Shown here: positions 10,091 through 22,136 of the stretch, in pieces
Numbering within the stretch: the stretch's first letter is position 1
Layout: each line of letters begins with the position of its first letter
Source: Bemisia tabaci
Taxonomy: Eukaryota; Arthropoda; Insecta; Hemiptera; Aleyrodidae
NCBI RefSeq assembly: GCF_918797505.1
Contig: NC_092795.1
Coordinates: forward strand, 3,009,434 to 3,073,433
Direction of reading: 5' to 3'
Length of the DNA: 64,000 bases
Position numbers and translations under genes: made by a program
Notes under the pieces: model-generated
Told to the model about the DNA's origin: nothing
The model's input: only the letters and a program-made list of their open reading frames with translations
Database searches by the model: none

Positions 10091-10716
10091 CCGGCGGGCG
10101 GGTGGTGAGCGATTTCTTGGGGGAAAACTCCCAGGCGGTGACACTCGTGTATCGTGTCAATTTTTTTTTAAATTTTCCACTTTTAAAATTACACACTGGT
10201 CGTGCGAGGGGATTAGTGAACTCTCAACGCTAGATGAAGTGTGAAGTGTAATAATGAGAGGTGCTTCGTGCGCCATGCGCGCTTTGGACGGCGCAGGGCG
10301 GCTTATGAAATTTTCATTTTTTCAATTTCAGCGCGCTTCAAGTAAATTGAGCGCATATTCAAATTTTCGCGCTGCTTTTCGAATATTTTGCATTTCGGAA
10401 CACTCCTCCCGCCGCGTTCCTTGTTTGTGCCGTTGAAGTACGTCATGGTTGAAAGTCGACAAGGAATGGAATTTTTCGTTGTTTTGATTGTGTCGTTCCC
10501 AAAGGAGGTTATCAAACGAGCGATAGTTTTATTGATATAAATTATACTTTTAGTGACCCACAATTTGCGAATTTTATATTTTAATCTCCCTCTTTCTGTT
10601 TGTTTGGTTGTTGCCTGTTATTTATCTCATTACCGTTCGCATTTTTCGTCGCATTTTGTTACTCGGTTTGTTTTGCGTGTTCGATTTAGGTTAAGAATAA
10701 AATTATTTTTTCTTCC
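10091..10716 (+). promoter_or_regulatory. Presumed DCAF6 promoter and 5' leader
   Basis: The only non-repeat sequence between the GC-rich palindrome and the DCAF6 start codon. It is richer in CG dinucleotides than the surroundings (for example around 10250-10430, with several GCGC) and then AT-rich. No clear TATA box or experimentally known start is visible, so neither the transcription start nor a non-coding first exon can be placed. The open frames here are short and unrecognised. Confidence 0.35.
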
Positions 10717-10819
10717 ATGTCTCAAAGGAAATCCTCTACTAGAAGTATCTTTCACCATGTTTATCGTCAACCGTATGAATCTTATTCATTCAGGACCAAG
10801 CTTCATAATGCCGCGAAAG
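10717..10819 (+). CDS. DCAF6: DCAF6 exon 1 (start codon)
   Basis: Residues 1-34, [16 protein letters not shown].. to HNAAK, ending one base into a Gly codon before GTATGC. The first Met of this frame is chosen because SIF.H.YYQPY/RTKLH-type sequence is expected for insect DCAF6 N-termini and the join to exon 2 restores [10 protein letters not shown]. Confidence 0.85.
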
Positions 10820-13800
10820 GTATGCCATTTCCAGTTGTATACAGGCATAATGCAATTAGATTTATAGATGCTCTCAGAATTCTGTCGTTGGAGACTTATC
10901 TTAATTCATGAATCCTCTTCTTGTTTTGCAAGTATCACCAGTGAACTCCATCGTTTTAAGACTTCCTAATCCAGGGGCATAGGTATCTTTTTCCTAAAAT
11001 CTGACAAATCCATCCACTCTGGAACAAAGAAATCCGATTTCATTGAGCATGTCAATTTAGTGCGAGGCATAGGCTATTTTTATCCCGAAGGTCGATCGTA
11101 ACAAAACATGGTTTGTTTTGAGCTATTTTTAGTTGACTAGCTGGTGGTTGTCACATTCTAAAATTTGAACATGCTCGTAGATTCTGGAACCCATGGACAG
11201 TCAGACTACACTGATTTCTGTAATTTTTGTTTTTATATATTGAAGCCCAACTTGCTGACGGTGTTTGTCTCAGCCAACTTACTCCCCCCCGAAAGAAGGC
11301 TAAAAGTCAAGCTTTAGCACGATGTGTCAACTTGGTGTAGTTGCTATGTAATGGGCTAGTTATAAGGGTTTTACCTGAAGGTAAGTTTTGTGGATTTAAG
11401 GAGGTAACATAACTTGTTCTGTCCTCAAAAAGTTTGTTCTGCTGGAGAAACACCAAGTTGTTTTATGTGAATCCTAATTCCATCAACAAGTGACATTTTT
11501 CTGGGAGTATAATTGAATCGACGAATGCGAAAACGTCCGTTGTCCAATACAGGGTTTCATAAGTGCGGTGGGTTTCTTTTGTCCCACAACATTGATGAAT
11601 AGGATCGATCTCTCTTGTAAACGTTTAATTACACTTAGGGGATTATGTATAAAAAATTGTTCTTCATTCCTAATGTCTTAAACTATCGTTGTGTTGTTAA
11701 GTTACAACGAAATTGTCCACTCAAATTCTGAAACACAAGACACTGTCCTGGACACCGACGTTCTCGCATACGTCGATTCAATTATCCTAATGCAGTTGCA
11801 CCTCTAGAAATGCTCCGTCAATGCTGATTAAGCTCCACATCAGCTAAGAAAGAGGGGAAAATTCATTTCCAATGAGAAGGACAGGGTTTTTTTTATTGTT
11901 TTTCATTGTGAATCTTAATTTGCAGGCAGCAAAGATTTTGTGCAACGGCTAGGTCTGCTAAAGAAGCTTGCCATTCACAATGGCTGTGTTAATTGCATCT
12001 CCTGGAGCGATGATGGTCGATTATTACTGTCAGGAAGCGATGATCAACATCTCATTGTGACCAACGCTTACAATCACAAGGTAAGCTTCAGTATGAAAGC
12101 GAAAGCCTTATTCATTCATTTTTTTATTCATCAAAAATTGTTGACTAACAACAACATAATGGGTCAGTGGTATCCATTTTTTAATTATTTCCTGAAAGCA
12201 TCGAGTGAAATGAGCTTCCAGGAATTTTTCTGATATTTTTACTAGCCTTCAAGACAGAGAAAACTCCGTTTTGAAAGTAAATAAAACCATATGAATAATT
12301 GGACTGCATTTTGCAATTTGGAACTATAAATTATGGCTCTTCTGGAAAAACACTTATGTGCATATGAGGACTTATCTGTAACAATAGCGGATGTCGAGTT
12401 TTCTTATTGTAAGAAAATCACGTTTGAAGTTTTTGAAGCTTTGCACTTTTCCGCCCGTAGAACCGAGAGGATTCTCATAAAGATTTTCATGAAAAGCAAC
12501 TCTTCCGATAAAAAACACACGTTTTACGATCTATGTAAGTGAAAAATTGAAGGAGTAACAGCGATTCGAAAAAAAATGTGACATCCGCTATTTTTACTGC
12601 AAACACTTTTTTATGCATGAAACTAAGTCTTCAGGAAGGGTAAGGCTGGTGAAACGATTGAAATGACCTAAAAGTAAGTCAATGCTGAGTCATTTAACAA
12701 AATTTATCAAGAAACTAAACCGTTTGTAACTTTTACAACAAAAACAAGGAAAAAATCATAAAATCAGTTAAAAATTCAACAATTCTGGCGAGACGGTCCC
12801 GATACGTATAATTTGAGTGTCAGCTACAGCCCATGGCCAGTGGGCAGGCAGTTATCGCAAGTGGGTTCAAATCTCCACAAAGTCCTGCTGCGCCGGCCGG
12901 GGAAAACAGTGGATTCTCATATCCGCTGTTTTTACAAATAACATGGTTTTCAGTTCATATCTCGCCGAAAAATTGCGCTGGAAGTCTAAAACTTTGCACA
13001 GGCATTTTTGGAGGCTCTAGATTTCGAAAAAAGCGATTGTCCTAAAAATGGCGGATGTCAGCGACCGCTGTTGTTACATATATGTCCTCATATGGAAACT
13101 AATGGCACATACATTGTTTTGAGACCGGGCTAGAATTTATCGTTCCAAATTGCAAAATGTAGTCCAATTGGTGAGCTTTCATGATGTAGCCAGGCAAGGG
13201 CGTTTCTCGATGAACTGGCCTTAGCTTCAGGCATAGCCCTGCTATGTCACCTCGACTGTCTGCTTTTCATTGGCTAGATTTTGATTAGCTTTTTTTCTCC
13301 CTATGAATGATATTTTTTAACATTTTAATTGAACTTTTTGATTTTCTAAAATAATTTTGTGTTGAAGCAAATATATTGTGCTTATCAGCGTAATGATTGA
13401 TCACTTTCAAAATGCTGTTTCAGAAATGTCATCTGCAGGTTTTCAGAGAGGTTACTCTGCACCTGCTTCCAGAGCAATTTTTGTAAAAATGTCTGTGATT
13501 AAAAGCCGTATATTTTTTTGCTACCAGAAAAATTTCATCACACCAACTACAAGTACTTACAGTATACTGCTGAAATTGACAGCTTGTAATTTTTTCAAAT
13601 TATTCAGACAAATTTTACTTCATGAGCACCAGAATTATTATATATATTTTTTTTAAAAGTACATAATCATTATCAATTTTTTATTTTTCATTTCCAGATT
13701 TTAACTGATTACAAAACAAGTCATCGAGCTAATATCTTCTGTGCAAAATTTTTACCCTGCACAAATGACAGCCGTATTGTCTCTTGTGCCGGTGATGGCT

Positions 13801-14492
13801 TGATCTTATACTCAGGTTTGACTCCAAAAATGTTTTTTTTTTCTGTGTGCCATCATCATAAGTCTTAGTGAATTTTATTGAAGGAGCTCTCTCAATAAGA
13901 TTAGATCAGAGATATTCAATAATTTGACATGCAAAGTTTTTTAAAGCTTGATTGGCAAGACATCATCAAAGAATACTGCCCATTTCTTCGTAAATGATGG
14001 TTAAATTGAAACCCAGCATCCTACACGGAAAAAAAAGAATTGCTGATTCAGCAATTCAATTGCCAAAAACAGTGAGTGCAATGTTTCAACGCAGATTTTA
14101 CAACAAAAAAATGCTACTTTAACCACATTGTAAACTAATTTAACCACGGTGGTGGTTAAAGTAACATTTTTAATACTACTTTATCCACATTGTAAACTAA
14201 TTTAACCACGGGGGTGGTTAAAGTAGCATTTTTTTGTTGTAAAATCTGCGTTGAAACATTGCACTCACTGTTTTTAGCAATTGAATTGCTGAATCAGCAA
14301 TTCTTTTTTTTTCCGTGTAGAGTAAAACCATAACTTTGAAGTGTACGTACAACTGTAAGACCTTTATACTGGAAAGGTAAATACTGAGTTATTGATACCA
14401 CTGTCCAGAGGATTTTACTACAAACATTGTGGTATGAAAAGTGCTCAGAAACGTCCAACCATCGTTTTGCACTTCATAAAATGTAATTTTTG

Positions 14493-14530
<38 letters not shown>

Positions 14531-17500
14531 GAGAAAACTAAAATTGTTCTGCATTCCTGCACCACACTATTGGAAGTTCAATTTTTGAATTTAATTTTAA
14601 TTCTTTCAGATGTGACACGCCTGAATGAAACTCACCAAAACATATTTAGTTGTCACTCTGGGACCACCTATAAACTCGTAACAATTCCCAATGATCCCTA
14701 TTCTTTTCTCAGCTGTGGAGAAGACTCAACAGTACGATGTTTCGATTTAAGGATGAAACAAAAATGTAGCAAGCAACAATGCACGGAGGTAACCATTTTT
14801 TTTTTGTTTCAAATGATACGCATTTATTCAGAAGACTCTCTTTGCAATGAATTCACCATTTGGATCGGCATCTTTGGCATTAATGAGTTTGGTATGTTTT
14901 TTATAGGAAAACTAATGACACATATTTCATTTCTAAAATGAGCCAGAAATTGGGTTTTTTTATTACAAAATTGTCGTTTGTATGGCTTGATTAAAAAAAA
15001 AAAAATCTTCAAACTCAATTTCTACACAGTAGATATTTGTTGTAAACTTCAAATTTTGGGTAGAAGAATATTTTTATTGATTTATTTATTTTCATTTCAA
15101 TACATTAGAGCCGCAAGGCTTTGGTATACGTTCAAAGTACAGAAAGGACAAAAAGAAAATTTTACATTTCAGCGAAGATCTAAATATCACAATCAACCGG
15201 GCACTAAATAACAGAGAAAGATGATCAGCTAACAAAAAAAAAAGAAAAAAATCGAGGACAGCTATTCATCCAGGAGGGTGTCCAAATTTACGCCATTCAG
15301 CAAACCCATCGACTCTGTAGAATGCATTTTTGAGGAGATGTTGCAAAAGCTTATTTAGAAAAGAATTTACACAGCCATCACGAAAGATAGGTTTTAATTC
15401 CCAAGGAAGGGCATTAAACATTTGGATTGATGAGTACTTCACGCTGGGTGTTGTTGAAGACAGCCTGACCTTCGAATTTTTTATGTTTTTATATCTGCTA
15501 TTATACAAGTGGGCAGGAAAGAGATGTTCAGGATTAATCAAATTAGTAAAGGTGGAAAATTTAATACCCTCAAAAATGTAAATAGAGGGAAGGGTAAGGA
15601 GCTCCTTCTGGATGAATAGCTGGCGGCAGGGGGAATTTAAAGGTCTACTATTCTGCATTCTGTGAAAAGGAATCACTATTTCAGGCTTTTTTTAGGAACC
15701 ATTGTTCTTGTCATTAGTTTCTTACTGCAGATGATTGCTTTTTAGGATAAGCCAGAAATCGTAGCTCCTTATGGCAAAATGAAGTTCAAATACAAGCTTA
15801 AATCCATCTTTATCTCAAGTAGTTTAAATTAATTAATCAATTTAAGAAAGTAATTTACTTTGAGTAATTTTTTTAATTAATGTGACTCGATTCCCTTTGC
15901 TAGACGCTGCTTTTTCTAGCACCAGTGTTTGTGCTGTAAATATTACTCCCGTTTTTATGTCTTAGGTTCATTTTTTAACAGAAACATTGTGTCGTGTCTT
16001 TTTCAGGATGTTTTAATCAATTGCGGGCGCGCAGTCACAGCTCTAGCCGTTAACCCTTGGGCTCCCTATCAATTTGCTGTAGGATCAGCCGATAGCACTG
16101 TTCGTCTCTATGATGGTCGTATGCTCAGTAGTAAACCAGGTGAAAAAATTAAACTCTGTTGGCTCCTTTTTAGCAGTCACCCGAGATTTTGACAGCATCA
16201 AATTGGATATTCATTGACATTACTTAACTAAATATTTTGGCCTGGAAAAGCTTATAACAGGATTACAAATTGTTCAAGGGCCTCTGCAACTTTTTGAGTT
16301 TGTGCTGAAAGGTCAACACAATGCACCGATCAAAATTTCGTTACATTTTTGTGGATAATGTTTTAATGTATGCCGGATTTGCATTATTCCAAAAGGGTTG
16401 TAACTCTGAAAAGCTTGGAACGAAAGTAAAAATCTCTCAGCCTCCACAATTTTTAAGACACTTCCACAATTTGGTCGTGACCAAAAACAATTTGTAACCC
16501 TGGAATTTGACTTGATGTGGGATCAGTGTTAGAATTTTTTACTTTTTACCTGTTCTTTCCGATTTGTTTGTATTTTAATGTATTTTATATTTTAACCAAA
16601 AAAAATGCTATATTTTCTAAAAAAAAAATTGGGAAAAACGAGGAAATATTAAAAAATTTCAAAAATCTGATGAGTTTTGAAAGATCTAAATATTAAGACA
16701 GTTTAATGATCTTATCCATCAATCAAATCAGTTTTCTCTGATAAGAAACATATCCAAAGATTAGACTTCCCATGGAAATTTGACTTGCACCATGTTGAGT
16801 TTTGGTTGTGTCCTTGGTTAAAAAGAACAATAGAAACAACAATGTTACAGGAAAAAAAGAAATTAAAAAATGACTCGTCAGTTGGGAGACAATTTTGTTT
16901 TTTCCATGATAAAGATTGAGTCTTCTCCGCCGATTAGTGTCAGAGGAGAACAGTTTGAGGTGATTTGTCACTTTATTAGGATGCCTCATTACAGTACAGA
17001 TACTAATTTACTTTCTTCATAGGTCTGGCTGCAATTAGATATTTGATGTTAAGACCATCACTGCTGGATGGAGCACCAATTACAAAACGTGCGAAGTTAC
17101 ATTATTGTTTTAGTTTCCGTTTAATGATTTATCTTATTTTCAGGTCTATCATTTTCTCATGTTACGTTTTTTATCAGTTTTGCGCACGGTCACTTATGTT
17201 TTACCTGAAGATGAACTTCATAGTTCAAAATGATCATTGTCTAAACTTCAATACCTAATTACATCAGGATAGTTAAAGAAAGTAAGGTAGCCCATCACAG
17301 AAGAACAAGTTTCGAACTACAGCTAATATTACCTTTATTCGTGCATCATCCAAACTTTAATTTCAACCATAATTTTTTTCTCTCAAATCGTCTCTTCTTG
17401 TTTTAATTTTTTAAAAAGAATAACTTTATGACGTGAATTGTAAGTTTTTCAGAGTGTGTTAAAAGGTTGCAAAATTAAAGCAGCTCTACAAGGTTCATCT

Positions 17501-17552
<52 letters not shown>

Positions 17553-20500
17553 AACCTATCAATTTGTTTATTCCCAAATCCAAGCTGGGACGAACAAGAA
17601 TCAATCCAAGTGTAAATATTTGAAGTCAAAAAATTTTTGTCTCTTCAAAGAAAAAAAAAAATCAGTTTAGTTAACATTCATCTTAAAATGCCCACAGAAA
17701 TTGATGACACTCCGTCGCCAAATTATCTTTGTTCGTTTACGGTACCTTCATTGGCCCATGGGGCATATCGAATTACATCTCTAGCCTTTTCACCAGAGGG
17801 AGAAGAAATTTTAGCCAGTTACTCAGCAGAATATCTCTATCTTTTTAACATAAAGGTAATCAAAAATTGTATTCTTTTTATCGTTTTTCAGAAAACCTTT
17901 GCATGCCATTTATCTGAAAAAGGAACCCCTAAAGTCTTATGAAAGAACAAGGAAAAAGTTATTTTTAATATGTATTCATTTCAAGTATTGCAGTTTTCAC
18001 ATCAAAGTTCATGTTCGTATTATTGTTCCCTTGATTCGATTTTTTTCCTCAGCACTGTCACTTGTTTCATCTTGGTGGCTTGCATCACGTGTCAGCTTTC
18101 TTGAATGGATATTTTATTGATAGACGCTTATCTTGACTCCTAGTCTTCTTTTTCTTGCAGAACTACAAAAAATGTGAGTTTAACCCCAGCTCTGTCAGGA
18201 CATCTCCTCCAAATAAAAGGTCCAACAGTCAAAATGTTGCGACTCAGAGTAGCTTCCCAGCAGTGCGGAGACTACGATTAAGAGGTGACTGGTCGGATAC
18301 AGGCCCAGATGCTCGACCAGAACAAGAATTGAATAGAAATACAGGTGAGGTTATCCTGTTTTTTGCTTCCTCGGAAACTTTTCTGATCTAAATTGATACA
18401 GATGGATGTATATAGGATTGCAGTTTTGAAGTAAGAATGCCTGATTGTTATTTTTTAGTACGGTGGACTCTTGGCTATCCGAGAGAGCTGGAAATCAAGA
18501 GTCACTCTCAAGGATCATTACCCGTTGCATGAAACGGAACATACTAGGAGCATAGAAACACAAAAATTGGATTTTCGAGCTCTTCACTCAAAAAGCAACA
18601 GCATGTAAAAATAGGCTAAATCTAACAAAATTTTGAAAATAATATTTCCGCAATCCGGAAATGGCAGGTTTCATCGGTGAAAAAATTGTTTCAGAGAAAT
18701 GTGAGATTATCGCTTCTGTATTTTAAAAATGGGATTCAGAAAAGGGAAATATTGAGAGGAGACAAAGAGGTATGAATACAGCAGAGAACTTCATGTAATA
18801 GTAGCGTTTGTTGTGTGTGTGTTGCTTATTCCTGAAAGGTGTTGAATAATTTAAGCAATTTGGTAAAGAATTTTGAAAAGTGAAATAATTTGAACTAGGA
18901 TGCAGCCTCAAATATGTTTCATAACGTTCCTTGATTTTGTTTTTAGATTCTTCACCTGCTAGACGCTCTATACATGCAATTTTCATGCAAAGAATGACAA
19001 ACGCTATCTTCCGAATTTTTAACAGTTCAGTAAATCGAGACGGTGCAACTCAAGAAACACAACAAACAGAAAATTCAACTGAGGAACAGGAATCTACGGA
19101 AGAAACTAGGAATGAAAATGAGGGCAAGTATTTATTGTACCTCTTTAACCCTTAATGAATGTGGGGCCACAAATTTAGAAACACACATAAACTTCATTTT
19201 GCAATAAGAAACTACCAGGTACCTCTGGCTCAATTTTAAAATGGCACATGTGCCATTAGTTTTCCTGTTCATATCCGTATCCTTTTAAATCCTTTTTCCT
19301 TGGGATTGACTGGAGGAAAAGGTTTTTTTTGGTTTTCAGGGAAAACTAATCATCAATCATGGTCCAAAATGGTGGATGGCCAATTAAACCTTGGGGAAAA
19401 ACGTGGAACTTTTTGCATCTCCCTGTACAATTTTGGTAGATTGCAATAGAATTCGCAGAACCATGTTTTCTTTTGTTTTCAGTTATTGGCATAATTGTCA
19501 ATGCTCTAATGATTAATTTAATGTGTCTATTGAAAACGAATTGCTTTCCTCCCTTTTCAGGTGGAATCGAAGAAGAAAACTCACCTGTTGATGAGAATAG
19601 TCGCAATTCTTCAACCAGCGAGTCTCAATTATCTGACACTGATGCATCCACAAGCAGTCCATCGTCTGTCCAAAGGAATGAGACGCAGGCACCCTCTGTT
19701 TCATCAGCAGCCTCTCATCCAAGCCAAGAGAACGTCCAACTTCCATCTTTTGAGCAGACTTATTCATCTCTAGTAAAACAACCAAAATCATCTCAATCAG
19801 GCTCTTCTGTTTCTCAATCTTATGCTAACTGCGGTCTCCGTTTCAGTGACTCATCAGCTGTCACTCCATCAACCATGAATCAACCTTCCACTAGTTCTGT
19901 TGCTAACTCCTCACGCCTGGCTAAAACCTCCAAGTCATCGCAGGCTGGAGACAACATCAAGGCTTCAGTATCCAGCTCTTCATCCAATTCACTAGCTCGA
20001 CCATCTTGCTCTTCAGTTGCAACTCAAACTGAATTTCAATTAAATTCTTCATCCACTGCAGTTACAGAAAATAGCTTCACACTTGCCTCTTTCTTGACAA
20101 ATGTTCCTCAGATGTTGTCAACGTCCCATTATCTCCGTCAAACTGATGACACAGTGTCCTCATTGCTTCAAAATGATACTAGGCGCAGCACTCGGGATAG
20201 CCCAGAAAGTCCACCTCCTTCACCTTCACGGGGAAATATCGTTCAGGTGGAGCAGAACTATAGTCCAGAGAGTCCACCTCCATTGCAGCAAGGAAGTGTT
20301 GTTCATGTCGAACACAGGTACAGTCCAGAAAGTCCGCCTCCATTGCAACAAGGAAATATTGTTCATGTTGAAGATACCTATAGTCCAGAAAGTCCACCAC
20401 CATTGGACCAGGGAAATATTGCTCGTACCAAACGCAGCTATCGTCCAGAGAGTCTGCCCCCATTGCAGGGGGAAAATGATACTCATATGGAACATAGCTA

Positions 20501-22103
20501 TAGTCCAGAGAGTCCTCCACTATTGGACCAGGGAAATATTGCTCGCACCAAACGCAGCTATCGTTCAGAAAGTTTGCCCCCATCGCAGCGGGAAAATGAT
20601 ACTCTTATGGAACTTGGCGATAGTCCAGAGAGTCCGCCACCATTGGACCAAGGAAATATTGCTCGCACCAAACGCAGCTATCGTCCAGCAAGTCTGCCCC
20701 CATCGCAGCGGGGAAATGATACTCATATGGAACATAACTATAGTCCAGAGAGTCCGCCACCAGTGGACCAAGGAAATATTGCTCGTACCAAACGCAGCTA
20801 TCGTCCAGCGAGTCTGCCCCCATCGCAGCGGGGAAATGATACTCATATGGAACATAACTATAGTCCAGAGAGTCCGCCACCATTGGACCAAGGAAATATT
20901 GCTCGTATCAAACGCAGCTATCGTCCAGTGAGTCTGCCCCCATCGCAGCGGGGAAATGATACTCATATGGAACATAACTATAGTCCAGAGAGTCCGCCAC
21001 CATTGGACCAGGGAATTATTGTTCATCTTGAACACAATGATAGTCCAGAGAGTCCGCCCCCTTTGCAGCAGGGAAGTATTCAACAAGTTAGACATAGCTC
21101 TTCAATGAACGAATCCTCAAGTCATTCTCAAGAACCAAATAACATGTCTTTAGAAAACTGTGATAGTAAACAAAATTCAAACGTCCAATCTAACAATGAA
21201 AGTGATAACTGTACAAAACTCGTCAGGGAGCCTAACACAGTTCGTACCTGCCACAATGTTCCTCTTAGTAAATCAACACCCTGCTGCTCATCCGAAGTTA
21301 CTACAATCTCTGTTGATAGGGATAGTGTTTGCAAAAATGAAAACTTTTCATGCAGTGAAAGTGCCAAAGAAGCTAGTAGCAATGAATCTCTGAATTTTCA
21401 TAGTGTTAAGGCTCAAATCGACGCTATTTCATGTCAAGTTTCTAGTAACTCTGCAGGATCAACGCAGGAGACTGAAGACTTTAACGATCCGTCGTCGTCA
21501 TCAAGCTGTTCTAGTAATTGCTCAGATTCAAAAATAGATGAGTCTTGTAATCGCAAGGCTATTATTTTCTCAAAAAAAGGTAAAGGTAGAGCAGGGAAAG
21601 TGTCTCAAGATGTCGTAGTGCGTCCCAGAAGTGTCTCTGCCTCCGGTGATCAAGACAATAAAAAATCATGTGATTCCAAGAAAGTCTTTTCGTCGAGTAG
21701 TTCTCAATGCACTTGTGATTCTTTTAGCCAAAATTCAAAGCTATCTCACCAGTCACCAGGATCTCTCGCTTTTTCCAATGATTCTCTCTCCTCTAAGGCT
21801 CAAAATTTTATCAGTTCGAATGATCTAAGTCAGAATGAAATCGGAAATGAAGAAGATAGTGATTTGGTGGAGCTCCTTGATAGGTAAGTTATTTTAAGAT
21901 TATCAATTTCTCTTCATAAATCATTTTTTTAAAGTTAATCTTCGCTCTAGAGCCTTTTTTTATCAACTGGTTTTAAATCTTGGAGCTCAGAAAAGTTAAC
22001 GTATGATAAGGAGACAAAATTAAATCACAAAGTAGTTAGAACAGAAACTTTAGTAGATCAGAAACTGTTCGACGATTTGAATAGGAAAATTAAAAAAAAA
22101 AAA

Positions 22104-22136
<33 letters not shown>

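Noticed and set aside
15266..15676. Independent minus-strand gene in DCAF6 intron 4
   Set aside because: It matches the C-terminal end of LINE proteins, is cut at its 5' side and ends in a LINE-type A-rich tail.
20101..21095. Long alternative open frames over the DCAF6 repeat (for example 20101-20931 + and 21095-20565 -)
   Set aside because: They are shadows of the 60-bp coding repeat in other frames. The true frame is fixed by splice phases on both sides.
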